A stretch of DNA of 64,000 nucleotides from Ulvibacterium marinum. GTDB taxonomy: Bacteria > Bacteroidota > Bacteroidia > Flavobacteriales > Flavobacteriaceae. The translations under genes and the position numbers were made by a program. The stretch lies in contig NZ_RBCJ01000005.1 of assembly GCF_003626755.1 (NCBI RefSeq), forward strand, positions 62,001-126,000. The letters are read 5' to 3'. The notes below the pieces were generated by a model, which saw nothing but the letters and a program-made list of their open reading frames with translations, was not told the origin of the DNA and did no database searches. This document shows, in pieces, positions 43,450 through 52,725 of the stretch (positions are counted from its first letter, which is position 1; each line of letters opens with the position of its first letter).

Positions 43450-44328
43450 TTATAATACGCGTTTGATTCCTGAAAAATCCTGACGATATTGGGTCGGGGT
43501 ACGACCTTTACTTTTTCTGAATACCCTGTTGAAATTTGCAATGCTATTGAAACCGCACATAAAAGCGATTTCGGAGATACTCAAATCCTTTTCGATCAAC
43601 CAGCGGGAAGCATAACCTATCCGGACATCGTTTAAATATTCAACAAAAGTCTTCCCGGTTCTTTTCTTAATAAATCGATTAAAGGAAACATTGCTCATAT
43701 TGAGCATCTCTGAAACTTCCGATAAGGTTATTTTTGAGTGATAGTTTTCTTGGATATATTCATAGAGTTGTTTGATCTTGTCGCTATTCTCAAAATTTTC
43801 TAGATGTATGGTCGATGTGGACAGTAGTCGCTGGTTCCTGGAATTAGCAAGATCGTACAATATGGAAAGTAGTTCCAAAAAATAATCGATCCCGCCCAAT
43901 TTGGAGACCTTGACTATCCTAGGGGCCATGGCCCTAGTAGTTTCCTCCGAAAACAAAATACCATGTAAGGAACGGTCGAACAAGTCCTTTAAAGGTTTCA
44001 TTATGGTCCTTCTCAAAAAAGCATCATCAAACAAGTCTTCATGAAACTGTATAGTAACCTCACGAATATCTTTTTGGGTGCATTTGTGCTGTTCCCACCC
44101 ATGATATAGACTAGAGCCGATTAGGACAAGCTCTATATCTTCTATTTCTTCAATGCTATCCCCAACTATACGTTGCACACCTTTTCCTCCCGAAATAAAG
44201 TTAAGCTCCATTTCCGGATGGAAATGGACCGGGAAGTCAAAAAAATCCTTGGTCCTATCAAAGACCAAAAAACTATCCAAACTGGATAAAGGGGTAATCT
44301 CGCGATGTATTTTTTTTAGAATTTCCAA
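43450..44328 (-). CDS. AraC-family regulator
   Basis: 292 aa. N-terminal cupin-like ligand domain (FPVHFHPEMELNFISGG, about 32-48) and C-terminal double helix-turn-helix (about 185-285) with LSEVSEMLNMSNVSFNRFIK and the family signature ISEIAFMCGFNSIANFNRVFRK. It is divergent from the SSS symporter-GH130 pair across 200 bp and is the natural candidate to control it; control of the GMC operon 246 bp downstream is also possible. Cupin-type AraC proteins usually activate in response to a sugar. Confidence 0.9.
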   Translation of the reverse strand: MEILKKIHREITPLSSLDSFLVFDRTKDFFDFPVHFHPEMELNFISGGKGVQRIVGDSIEEIEDIELVLIGSSLYHGWEQHKCTQKDIREVTIQFHEDLFDDAFLRRTIMKPLKDLFDRSLHGILFSEETTRAMAPRIVKVSKLGGIDYFLELLSILYDLANSRNQRLLSTSTIHLENFENSDKIKQLYEYIQENYHSKITLSEVSEMLNMSNVSFNRFIKKRTGKTFVEYLNDVRIGYASRWLIEKDLSISEIAFMCGFNSIANFNRVFRKSKGRTPTQYRQDFSGIKRVL

Positions 44329-44529
44329 GAATTATCCTATTATTTTGCCGGATTTAGTCATTCAAATGATAAAATCCTATCAGGGCAATATTAACAATTT
44401 TTTTAGATTTGAAATTAGATTTAGCCTAAAAATATCGTCTAAAATTGTCAATACTTTAAAAATCAATATTTTGATTTATTGTTTTAACGATCTTTTTCTG
44501 TCCCTCATCGAACAAAACGTCAATAACGT

Positions 44530-46353
44530 ATGCTACAAGGCGTAGATATTGTAATAATACTTGCCTATCTCCTGGCCACCGTTATTATAGGTCTGGTACT
44601 ACGCAAGAAAGCGCAACAAAGCAAGGACGATTATCTCCTAGGGGGCAAATCCCTGCCCTGGTATATGTTGGGCCTGTCCAACGCTTCTGGAATGTTCGAT
44701 ATTTCAGGGACGATGTGGCTGGTGACCCTAACCTTTGTTTATGGGCTAAAAAGCATTTGGATCCCTTGGCTATGGCCGGTTTTCAATCAAGTATTCTTAA
44801 TGGTATACCTCTCTGCGTGGCTAAGAAGGTCCAATGTCACTACGGGAGCGGAATGGATTTTCTTCCGTTTTGGAGAAGGGAAAGGTGGTAAATGGTCACA
44901 TACGGTAGTGGTCCTATTCGCCATAGTTAGTTGTTTGGGATTCCTTGCCTATGGATTTATAGGTTTGGGGAAGTTTGTAGAAATCTTTATCCCTTGGGAA
45001 GCTGTAAGCGCTTATATTCCCTTTGACATCGCTCCAAAATTTGTCCCCCATTTTTACGGTACGATATTTACCTTGTTCGCGGTTTTCTATTCTGTTTTGG
45101 GTGGAATGTCCGGAATTGTATGGACCGATCTTTTACAATTTACCATAATGACCATTTCTTCCATTGCCATTGCTGTAATCGCATGGGTAGCGATGGGAGA
45201 GCATACCCTGACCGTACCGGAAGGTTGGATGGATCCCTTTTTTGGATGGAACCTGGACATAGACTGGACCGGGATTATTTCCGAGGTGAACGAGAAAATA
45301 ACTTCCGATGGTTTTTCTTTATTTACCATTTTCTTCATGCTATGCGTGTTCAAAGGAATCCTTTCCAGTGTTGCCGGACCAGCACCCAATTACGACATGC
45401 AAAAGATACTATCGACCAAATCGCCCAAGGATGCGGCCAAAATGAGCGGTTTTGTCTCCTTGGCCCTTATGCCTACCCGGTATCTAATGATAGGTGGTTT
45501 TGGCATCTTAGGCATTCTTTTTTACGATCAGTTGGACCTACAGCGTGGAGGGGTTATTGATTTTGAGCAGATTTTGCCTTCAGCCATTAGCCAATTTGTG
45601 CCTGTTGGATTAATGGGCCTATTATTGGCAGGTCTCTTGGCAGCTTTTATGAGCACTTTTGCAGGGACATTGAATGCTGCCCAGGCCTATTTGGTCAATG
45701 ATATTTACTTGCGCTATAAAAAAGATGCCAAGCCAAAGCAGGTCAATAGAATGAATTACGCCAGTGGAATTGTAGTTGTAATCGTAAGTATTGTCCTTGG
45801 CTTTTATGTAAAGGACGTAAATTCCATAACACAGTGGATTGTGTCAGCCCTTTGGGGAGGCTATATCGTGTCCAATATTCTAAAATGGCACTGGTGGCGT
45901 TTTAATGGAGAAGGCTATTTCTGGGGCATGTTATCCGGGTTGGTCCCAGCCATACTTTTCCCCTTGATATTCCCCGAAACCTTGGAATTGTATCTTTTTC
46001 CACTGTTGCTCGTTATTACCGCGTTAGGTTGTATTATTGGAACCTACACTGGAGCTCCCACCGAAGAGTCTAAGCTTATCGATTTTTATAAGAAAACACG
46101 TCCCTGGGGCTTTTGGAAACCTATTGAATCCAAGGTTTTGGCCAAAGATCCCAATTTCAAAAAGAATACGCTCTTTAAGAAGGATATGTTCAACGTTTCT
46201 GTGGGCGTTATTGCCCAAACCTTATTGGTCATCATACCCCTGTACCTTATCCTTAGGGAGTATTATTCCTTATTGATATGCTTGGGTCTTCTGGCCATAT
46301 GTGGAATCTTGCTTAAAAAACTATGGTGGGACAAATTAGACCAACAACTTTAA
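44530..46353 (+). CDS. Sodium:solute symporter (SSS), probable sugar importer
   Basis: Inner-membrane SSS-family carrier, 607 aa, about 14 hydrophobic segments. The first block DDYLLGGKSLPWYMLGLS and the SGMFDISGTMW segment are typical of the sodium-glucose-like branch, and GLMGLLLAGLLAAFMSTFAGTLNAAQAYLVND carries the conserved second sodium-site Ser region. It lies 15 bp before the GH130 gene and so likely imports mannobiose, mannosylglucose or a similar disaccharide. The start is ATG at 44530, two bases beyond a TG-rich leader. Substrate inferred from the partner. Confidence 0.88.
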   Translation: MLQGVDIVIILAYLLATVIIGLVLRKKAQQSKDDYLLGGKSLPWYMLGLSNASGMFDISGTMWLVTLTFVYGLKSIWIPWLWPVFNQVFLMVYLSAWLRRSNVTTGAEWIFFRFGEGKGGKWSHTVVVLFAIVSCLGFLAYGFIGLGKFVEIFIPWEAVSAYIPFDIAPKFVPHFYGTIFTLFAVFYSVLGGMSGIVWTDLLQFTIMTISSIAIAVIAWVAMGEHTLTVPEGWMDPFFGWNLDIDWTGIISEVNEKITSDGFSLFTIFFMLCVFKGILSSVAGPAPNYDMQKILSTKSPKDAAKMSGFVSLALMPTRYLMIGGFGILGILFYDQLDLQRGGVIDFEQILPSAISQFVPVGLMGLLLAGLLAAFMSTFAGTLNAAQAYLVNDIYLRYKKDAKPKQVNRMNYASGIVVVIVSIVLGFYVKDVNSITQWIVSALWGGYIVSNILKWHWWRFNGEGYFWGMLSGLVPAILFPLIFPETLELYLFPLLLVITALGCIIGTYTGAPTEESKLIDFYKKTRPWGFWKPIESKVLAKDPNFKKNTLFKKDMFNVSVGVIAQTLLVIIPLYLILREYYSLLICLGLLAICGILLKKLWWDKLDQQL

Positions 46354-46368
46354 AATATCCGACTAATT

Positions 46369-47556
46369 ATGATAACCGTTAACAGTGCAAAAAAAATCAA
46401 GAACTATAACGCCTTGATGGAAAATCACAAAACGCTTATCCAAAAAAGGAATATGCCCATTAGCGAGGGTAACAGAATTTACAACAGATATGAAAACCCC
46501 ATTATAACTGCTGCGCACACCCCAATACATTGGCGATACGATCTTAGTCATCAAACCAACCCGCATGGATTGGAACGTATAGGTATAAATGCTGCTTTTA
46601 ATGCCGGAGCTATTAAATGGCAGGGAAAATATCTTTTGATGGTGAGAGTGGAAGGTAATGACCGAAAATCATTCTTTGCCTTTGCGCAAAGTGACAATGG
46701 ACTGGATAATTTCAAATTTTGGGACAAACCCTTTTTACTTCCGCAAAATGCAAATCCGGACATCAATGCTTATGATATGCGCTTGGTTAGGCATGAAGAC
46801 GGTTTTATCTATGGTATTTTTTGTTCCGAACGAAAAGATCCCAATGCCTTGAAAACCGATACTTCCGCCGCCATAGCCAACGCAGGGATCATTCGATCAA
46901 AGGACCTTCAAAATTGGGAACGTCTCCCGGACCTCATCTCGAATTCCAAACAACAACGCAACGTAACCCTTCATCCCGAGTTTGTAAATGGAAAGTACGC
47001 TATTTATACCAGACCACAGGACGGTTTTATAGAGACAGGTTCAGGAGGAGGAATAGGTCTAGGGTTTATTGAGAAGATGACCTATCCTAAAGTAAAAGAT
47101 GAAGTAATCATAAACAACAAACAGTACCATACGGTTTATGAGCTTAAAAACGGTCAAGGGCCATCACCATTAAAAACTAAGGAAGGTTGGTTGCACCTGG
47201 CGCACGGTGTACGTAATACAGCGGCCGGACTGCGTTACGTACTCTATATGTTCATGACAGATTTAAATGATATTACCAAGGTTATACATCAACCCGGGGG
47301 ATACTTCATGGCCCCTAACGATACGGAAATTTATGGGGATGTGGGCAATGTCCTATTTTGCAATGGATGGATTGCCAATGAAGATGGTAAGGTCTTTATT
47401 TATTATGCCTCTTCGGATACACGGATGCATGTGGCCACCTCCACTATAGATATTTTGGTGGACTATTGCAAAAATACCCCGCAAGATAAATTGAGCACCA
47501 ATGGTTCCGTTGAAAATATTCTGACATTGATTGAAAAGAACAAGGGATTATATTAA
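46369..47556 (+). CDS. GH130 mannosylglucose phosphorylase-like
   Basis: 395-aa five-bladed propeller enzyme of GH130, most like subfamily 1 (4-O-beta-D-mannosyl-D-glucose phosphorylase). The N-terminal RYENPIITAAHTPIHWRYDL and LERIGINAAFNAGAIKW blocks, the phosphate-site ARG-like segments and GQGPSPLKTKEGWLHLAHGV are all seen. It would phosphorolyse the beta-mannosyl bond to mannose-1-phosphate in the cytoplasm (no signal peptide). Bacteroidota beta-mannan pathways pair this enzyme with a mannobiose 2-epimerase, which is not in the window. The SSS symporter gene precedes it by 15 bp and a terminator follows. Confidence 0.88.
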   Translation: MITVNSAKKIKNYNALMENHKTLIQKRNMPISEGNRIYNRYENPIITAAHTPIHWRYDLSHQTNPHGLERIGINAAFNAGAIKWQGKYLLMVRVEGNDRKSFFAFAQSDNGLDNFKFWDKPFLLPQNANPDINAYDMRLVRHEDGFIYGIFCSERKDPNALKTDTSAAIANAGIIRSKDLQNWERLPDLISNSKQQRNVTLHPEFVNGKYAIYTRPQDGFIETGSGGGIGLGFIEKMTYPKVKDEVIINNKQYHTVYELKNGQGPSPLKTKEGWLHLAHGVRNTAAGLRYVLYMFMTDLNDITKVIHQPGGYFMAPNDTEIYGDVGNVLFCNGWIANEDGKVFIYYASSDTRMHVATSTIDILVDYCKNTPQDKLSTNGSVENILTLIEKNKGLY

Positions 47557-47597
47557 AATATTCCACTTTATTTGTTTAGTTTTTTGAGTTTGTAAAC

Positions 47598-47633
47598 GGC
47601 ACTCTTGAACACTTTGTCAAGGGTGTCTTTTTT
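47598..47633 (+). terminator. Intrinsic terminator after GH130 gene
   Basis: Eleven-bp stem GGCACTCTTGA / TCAAGGGTGTC (two G-U wobbles in RNA), 8-nt loop, then a run of six T's. It ends the symporter-GH130 transcript and lies just before the convergent DUF255 gene. Confidence 0.8.
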
Positions 47634-47639
47634 GAATAA

Positions 47640-49748
47640 TCAGAAGTCGCGCAGCTGTACCATGGCTTCATCTACGGTCTTCACCGGGAGTTTACAGGTA
47701 CTGTTCTGACATACATAAACAAAGGTACCATCCTCTTTATACCGGTCCTTGAATAAAGGAAGGTCACTTTCCGATAGACTGCCCACTACCAAAGTATTTG
47801 GAATGGATTTTTGATTCAGGTTGTTTACCAAAGGAAGTGCATTTTTACCGACCACTGCAATTTCGTAATAGGGAAAGGTGTTGTGTAGCAACAGCGTATT
47901 CCATTTGGAATAGCTTGCCGCACTTTCCCCAACCGATGGCATCATGGAAGAAAGCATGGATTTTGATTTTTCCAAAAACCGGGTATCGTAAAGTAGATGC
48001 CCCAAAACAAACAAATTATGCGCCATTACCGCATTGGGAGAAGGCAAGACCCCATCATCCGTTTTAATGATCCGAGCGATAAGTTCATTATTCTTATTAT
48101 AGTGGTACATTCCCGAAGCTTGATCCAGAAATTGGTCCTGTACTTTATCGGATAAGGCCTGAGCAAAATTCAGATATGAAGTTTCCAAGGTTACAACATA
48201 TAAGTTCAGTGATGCATCAGCTAAAAAAGCATAATCCTCCAAAAACCCCCCAATATGCCTTCCACCTTCCTTATAGGAATGGATAAGTTCCCCGTTTTGA
48301 TAACTTTTTTCCGTGAGAAATCTAAATATGGCCTTGGCCTTTTCTAAATGTTTCCTCTGACCAAATGCCTTATATGCATCTACAAAACCATTGATCAAAA
48401 GGGCGTTCCAGGAAGTAATGACCTTATCATCCAAACCTGGACGTATGCGCTGCTTCCGGGCTTCCAGAAGCTGTTCTTTCCAGCTTTTTCTAGCAGAATT
48501 CAAAGCGTTCCGCGAAATATCATTTTCTTTGGAAAAATCCGCATCCTCCACCGACTTATGGAGCACATAGGTATCCTCCTCCCAGGCATCTTCTGCCCTT
48601 ATATTGTAGTATTTTGCAAACAGTTCAAAGTCTTCATCCAAAACAGATTGGAGCTCCTCTTTCCCCCATGTATAAAATTTCCCTTCTTCTCCCTCACTAT
48701 CCGCGTCCATAGCGGCATAATATCCCCCTTTCGGATGCTTCATCTCCCTTTCCAAAAAAGCTATGGTTTCCAACACCTTATCCCTATATTCCAACTCTTT
48801 GTAAACGGTAAAGGCCTTTGAATAAAGACTTAAGGCCTGGGCATTGTCATACAACATCTTTTCAAAGTGCGGTACTTTCCAGCGTGTATCCGTACTATAG
48901 CGAAAAAACCCTCCTCCGATGTGGTCATAAATTCCGCCCGATAATATTTTGTCCAATGTATTTTTTACATGGGCCTTGACCAGATCGTCCTTGGCCAAAA
49001 GTGCGTAGTCCATTAGAAAATCCAGATTTACCGGAATCATGAATTTTTGTTCTCCTTGATCTCCGCCCCATTCCAAATCCCAAAAAGGCTTCCAGCTATC
49101 CACACTTTTGTGCAAGGCATCTTCGTTTAATAGTTCAAAATCCGTTGACGGTGCTATCAAATTGACCTCTTGTATACCCTGGGCGACCATATCCGAATAT
49201 TCGGCAGCCTTCTCCGGATTATTTGTATACATGTCGCTGACTTTGGACAAGACTTGCATCCATTGATTTTTTGTATGATATGTATTCCCGTATAAGGGTT
49301 TCCCGTTCGGCAATGTAATTACGTTCAAAGGCCATCCTGAGTTGCTGTCGATAAGTCGTACAAAGGTTTGGTAAATGTTGTCTATATCGGGGCGTTCTTC
49401 CCGATCTACTTTTATACTAATGAAGTTGTCGTTCATTATTTTAGCCACCTCTTCATCCTCAAACGTCTCTTCCTCCATAACATGGCACCAATGACAGGAA
49501 GAATATCCTATACTGACCAAAACCAACTTGTTTTCCTTTTTGGCTTCGTCCAGGGCTTCCTGGCTCCATGGGCGCCAATTTACGGGGTTATGGGCATGCT
49601 GTAATAAATATGGACTCGTTTCATTGACCAAGGCGTTGGTATACTTATGTACCGAGGATAGTTTTTTGGCTTTTTCCTTACACGAGAAGATGACAAATAG
49701 AAATACAAGGAAATAGGTTACATGAAAACGTTGCATCATGGATATCAA
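47640..49748 (-). CDS. DUF255 thioredoxin-like / YyaL-SSP411 family protein
   Basis: 702 aa. Lipoprotein signal (IFSC, Cys23), a thioredoxin-fold domain (about 35-160) with the redox motif CHWC (Cys84-Cys87) and [14 protein letters not shown], then a long alpha/alpha-barrel resembling GlcNAc 2-epimerase/mannan-type toroids (about 230-600). The family is widespread (human SPATA20) with unknown reaction. [23 protein letters not shown] is a family-conserved stretch. Most bacterial members are cytoplasmic; the lipoprotein signal here is unusual. Convergent with the GH130 gene. Function not assigned. Confidence 0.85.
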   Translation of the reverse strand: MISMMQRFHVTYFLVFLFVIFSCKEKAKKLSSVHKYTNALVNETSPYLLQHAHNPVNWRPWSQEALDEAKKENKLVLVSIGYSSCHWCHVMEEETFEDEEVAKIMNDNFISIKVDREERPDIDNIYQTFVRLIDSNSGWPLNVITLPNGKPLYGNTYHTKNQWMQVLSKVSDMYTNNPEKAAEYSDMVAQGIQEVNLIAPSTDFELLNEDALHKSVDSWKPFWDLEWGGDQGEQKFMIPVNLDFLMDYALLAKDDLVKAHVKNTLDKILSGGIYDHIGGGFFRYSTDTRWKVPHFEKMLYDNAQALSLYSKAFTVYKELEYRDKVLETIAFLEREMKHPKGGYYAAMDADSEGEEGKFYTWGKEELQSVLDEDFELFAKYYNIRAEDAWEEDTYVLHKSVEDADFSKENDISRNALNSARKSWKEQLLEARKQRIRPGLDDKVITSWNALLINGFVDAYKAFGQRKHLEKAKAIFRFLTEKSYQNGELIHSYKEGGRHIGGFLEDYAFLADASLNLYVVTLETSYLNFAQALSDKVQDQFLDQASGMYHYNKNNELIARIIKTDDGVLPSPNAVMAHNLFVLGHLLYDTRFLEKSKSMLSSMMPSVGESAASYSKWNTLLLHNTFPYYEIAVVGKNALPLVNNLNQKSIPNTLVVGSLSESDLPLFKDRYKEDGTFVYVCQNSTCKLPVKTVDEAMVQLRDF

Positions 49749-49803
49749 CTAATAGTAATCGCTAAAATACCGTTTTAAGATACAACGATATGTTAACGTA
49801 CTG

Positions 49804-51192
49804 CTATTGTTTTTCGCTTGTAAAACTGGAAACTGGTAGTCCCGCCCCGTTAAACAAGTTTGGTTCGGCAATATTGTTCCACGCATAGCGGACCTTATTG
49901 GGCACTTTTACCTCTTTTGAAGACAGGATTATCCTATCATTTTTAATAATTGCCTTGGCCGGATAAAATTGGCCGTCATCGCCCGCTATTTCAAAATGGG
50001 TAATCTTTTTCCCTTTGGAAAATAGGCCTTCTGCATTGTCAAAAGTGACTTCTACTTTTTTTCCTTGAATGCTCATTGTATTAAATAACGGACTATGAAC
50101 AACACCCTCAATCTCTTTATAATGCTCCTTCAGGGCAATGTTTGCCATCCGAAGTCCAACATCCTGTTTATTTGGCGGATGAATGTCATCTATGGTAGCA
50201 ATATCACTGGTAACCACCATTCCACTATTGGGAATCATTTTTAAGGCCCTTCGCTGCTGATCACGAATCAATACACCCACTTCTTCGGTACCATATTTAT
50301 AGGGCGCAATCTGTACATAATAAAATGGAAACTCATACCCCCATACACTTCTCCATGAAGCTACCATTTCGGAAAATAGCTTTGCATAGGTACTATAGTT
50401 TGCCGTATTGGACTCTCCCTGATACCATATGGTACCCGCTATCCTAAAAGGGACTATGGGATATACCATAGCATTGTAAAGTGCCGCTGTAAATCCCGGA
50501 CTCCATTTATTATTTTCCACTGCTTTGGCAGCCTCTTTAAGATCCATATGATTCTCGAATACGGATACAGGCGTCCAAACTTCTGCGGGCGTACCGCCCC
50601 AAGCATTGTCTATTAAACCTATGGGCACATTTAATTCCCCTTGAAGCCTACGTGCAAAAAGGTATGCCACGGCACTAAAATCCTTCATGGTATCCGGGGT
50701 ACAGACTTCCCAGCTTCCGGGAACACTTTCTTGTGGAAATTCCGAAGTACGTTTGGGAATGGTGAGCAATCTGATGTTCGGGTAATCCGCATTTTTAATC
50801 TCTTCTTCGGCATTATCGATCCCTGCACCGGTCGTAGCGCTCCATTCCATATTGGACTGTCCGGAACAAAGCCATACCTCACCCACCAAAATATTTTGTA
50901 GCACAATTTCATTATCTCCCTTAATGGTAATTGTGAAGGGACCACCGGCTTCTGGGGTGGTTACAAGAACTTTCCATTTGGTATCCAGAGCGGTCTTGAC
51001 CGTATATTGCTTTTGGTCCCATCCTGTGGTAATTGTAACCTCTTCATTCAAATTGCCCCATCCCCAGAAAGCCACTTCCGCATTTCGCTGTAAGACCATA
51101 TTGTCCGAAAAGATATTGGGAAGCGTCACTTCTGCCTTTGACAAATGGATACTTGACAAAAAAATCAGCAGAATAAAAAGTTTGGTCTTCAT
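49804..51192 (-). CDS. Sialate O-acetylesterase-like exported esterase
   Basis: About 462 aa from the ATG at 51192 (a start at 51210 adds six residues). Sec signal ends near SKA. SASA-family SGNH hydrolase: nucleophile Ser in CSGQSNMEWSA, block WYQGESNT and the His-containing DDIHPPNK close to the C-terminal end. It removes O-acetyl groups from sugars; in marine bacteria the target is more likely a plant or algal glycan than sialic acid. Divergent from the Gfo/Idh gene across 113 bp that contains a direct repeat, so the two may be co-regulated. Confidence 0.85.
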   Translation of the reverse strand: MKTKLFILLIFLSSIHLSKAEVTLPNIFSDNMVLQRNAEVAFWGWGNLNEEVTITTGWDQKQYTVKTALDTKWKVLVTTPEAGGPFTITIKGDNEIVLQNILVGEVWLCSGQSNMEWSATTGAGIDNAEEEIKNADYPNIRLLTIPKRTSEFPQESVPGSWEVCTPDTMKDFSAVAYLFARRLQGELNVPIGLIDNAWGGTPAEVWTPVSVFENHMDLKEAAKAVENNKWSPGFTAALYNAMVYPIVPFRIAGTIWYQGESNTANYSTYAKLFSEMVASWRSVWGYEFPFYYVQIAPYKYGTEEVGVLIRDQQRRALKMIPNSGMVVTSDIATIDDIHPPNKQDVGLRMANIALKEHYKEIEGVVHSPLFNTMSIQGKKVEVTFDNAEGLFSKGKKITHFEIAGDDGQFYPAKAIIKNDRIILSSKEVKVPNKVRYAWNNIAEPNLFNGAGLPVSSFTSEKQ

Positions 51193-51202
51193 AATCTTAA
51201 GG

Positions 51203-51248
51203 TTTAGCACAATTGTTACTAAATATACTTATTTAGCACAAATTGTTA
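51203..51248. promoter_or_regulatory. Direct repeat in divergent promoter
   Basis: TTTAGCACAATTGTTA (51203-51218) and TTTAGCACAAATTGTTA (51232-51248), near-identical copies 29 bp apart; the first contains the palindrome ACAATTGT. They lie between the divergent esterase and Gfo/Idh genes and are probable binding sites of an unidentified regulator. Confidence 0.55.
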
Positions 51249-51305
51249 ACATTATATTTTCTAAAATGATTTCAATATCTTTAGTACCAACAGATAACCG
51301 ATACA

Positions 51306-52685
51306 ATGGCAAATAAAGATTCAAACATTAAAAGAAGACAATTTCTCAAAGGTACAACGGCGGCCATGGTGCTCTCCTCTTTCGGAGCTTATGGTTTTGA
51401 TTTAATGAACAAAGAAAAACCTGTCCGTGTTGGACTTATAGGAACGGGATGGTATGGAAAGAGCGATCTTTTTCGTTTGATCCAAGTGGCTCCCGTAGAA
51501 GTGGTTTCCCTGTGCGATCCGGACAACAACTTGCTTACAGAGGCTGCCGAATTAGTAAGTCAACGCCAGAAATCAGGTAAAAAACCTAAACTCTACTCCG
51601 ACTATCGAAAGATGCTTGCAAAAAAAGATTTGGACTTGGTCCTTGTGGGGAGTCCGGATCACTGGCACGCACTACATGGTATTGAAGCTATGAAATCCGG
51701 TGCCCATGTATATTTGCAAAAGCCGATAAGTGTAGATGTAATGGAAGGAGAGGCTCTTGTAGCGGCGGCAAGAAAATATAACCGTGTGGTCCAAATTGGT
51801 ACCCAACGTAAAAGCACACCCCATCTGATCGATGCTAAAAAGCGCGTTGTAGATGCTGGACTATTAGGGAAAATATCCCACGTGGAAATGTGTTGCTACT
51901 TTCATATGAGGGCCAATGGTAATCCCCCTGTACAGGAGGTTCCTGATTTTTTGGACTATGAGATGTGGACCGGTCCCGCGCCACTACGTCCGTATGATGG
52001 CATACCCCATAAGCGATGGTGGCGTACTTTCATGGAATATGGGAATGGTATAATGGGAGACATGTGTGTTCATATGTTGGATACGGTCCGTTGGATGCTG
52101 GATCTGGGATGGCCCAATAAAATTAGCTCTACTGGAGGTATTTATGTTCAGAAAGATGGAAAATCCAATATAGCGGATACCCAAAGTGCGGTATTCGAAT
52201 ATGACGGTCTTAACTGTGTATGGCAGCATCGTTCTTGGGGTAGCCCGGCAGATCCGGAATACCCTTGGTCTTTTAAATTGTATGGGGATAAAGGAACGTT
52301 GGCCGGCAGTACCATGCAGGCAGATTTTATTCCCTATGGCGATGGGGAACCGATACACTTTGATGTTTTGTACGAGAAAGAAAAATATCCTGAGGACGTT
52401 ACCGAAAAAGATATTGAATTGAATGCGGCCCCTGCGACCCGTTGGCATATGAACGATTGGCTATCGGCCATCGATAAAGGCACTTTACCTGTGGCAGATG
52501 TTTTGGACGGACACATCTCCACGGCCAGCTGTATTCTTGCCAATATGGCAATGGATTTGAAAAGACCCTTGGTATACGATCCCGAAAAAAGAATAGTGGT
52601 CAACGATCCGGAAGCTACAGCACTATTGCAAAGGCCATATCGAGGGGATTGGGAACATCCGCATCCCGATCAGTTTGAAAACTGA
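51306..52685 (+). CDS. Gfo/Idh/MocA oxidoreductase, Tat-exported
   Basis: 459 aa. Twin-arginine leader KRRQFLKGTTAAMVLSSFG (from residue 9) precedes a Rossmann domain with GLIGTGWYGKSD and the family lysine motif LQKPISVDV, then the C-terminal alpha/beta substrate domain (about 180-459) with MGDMCVHMLDT. Export of a nicotinamide enzyme is known for this family when the cofactor is bound before Tat transport. Likely acts on a sugar or glycoside in the periplasm, possibly in 3-oxidation or a redox-neutral glycosidase-type reaction. Divergent from the esterase. Confidence 0.88.
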   Translation: MANKDSNIKRRQFLKGTTAAMVLSSFGAYGFDLMNKEKPVRVGLIGTGWYGKSDLFRLIQVAPVEVVSLCDPDNNLLTEAAELVSQRQKSGKKPKLYSDYRKMLAKKDLDLVLVGSPDHWHALHGIEAMKSGAHVYLQKPISVDVMEGEALVAAARKYNRVVQIGTQRKSTPHLIDAKKRVVDAGLLGKISHVEMCCYFHMRANGNPPVQEVPDFLDYEMWTGPAPLRPYDGIPHKRWWRTFMEYGNGIMGDMCVHMLDTVRWMLDLGWPNKISSTGGIYVQKDGKSNIADTQSAVFEYDGLNCVWQHRSWGSPADPEYPWSFKLYGDKGTLAGSTMQADFIPYGDGEPIHFDVLYEKEKYPEDVTEKDIELNAAPATRWHMNDWLSAIDKGTLPVADVLDGHISTASCILANMAMDLKRPLVYDPEKRIVVNDPEATALLQRPYRGDWEHPHPDQFEN

Positions 52686-52725
52686 TTGTTGAGCCTATTT
52701 AATCATCGGTTCGGATTCCTATTAC

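Noticed and set aside
48348-48821. 157-codon plus-strand open frame
   Set aside because: Antisense to the DUF255 gene and rich in Phe/Cys/Ile as expected from the reverse strand of a charged protein.
51984-52448. 154-codon minus-strand open frame
   Set aside because: Antisense shadow of the Gfo/Idh gene.
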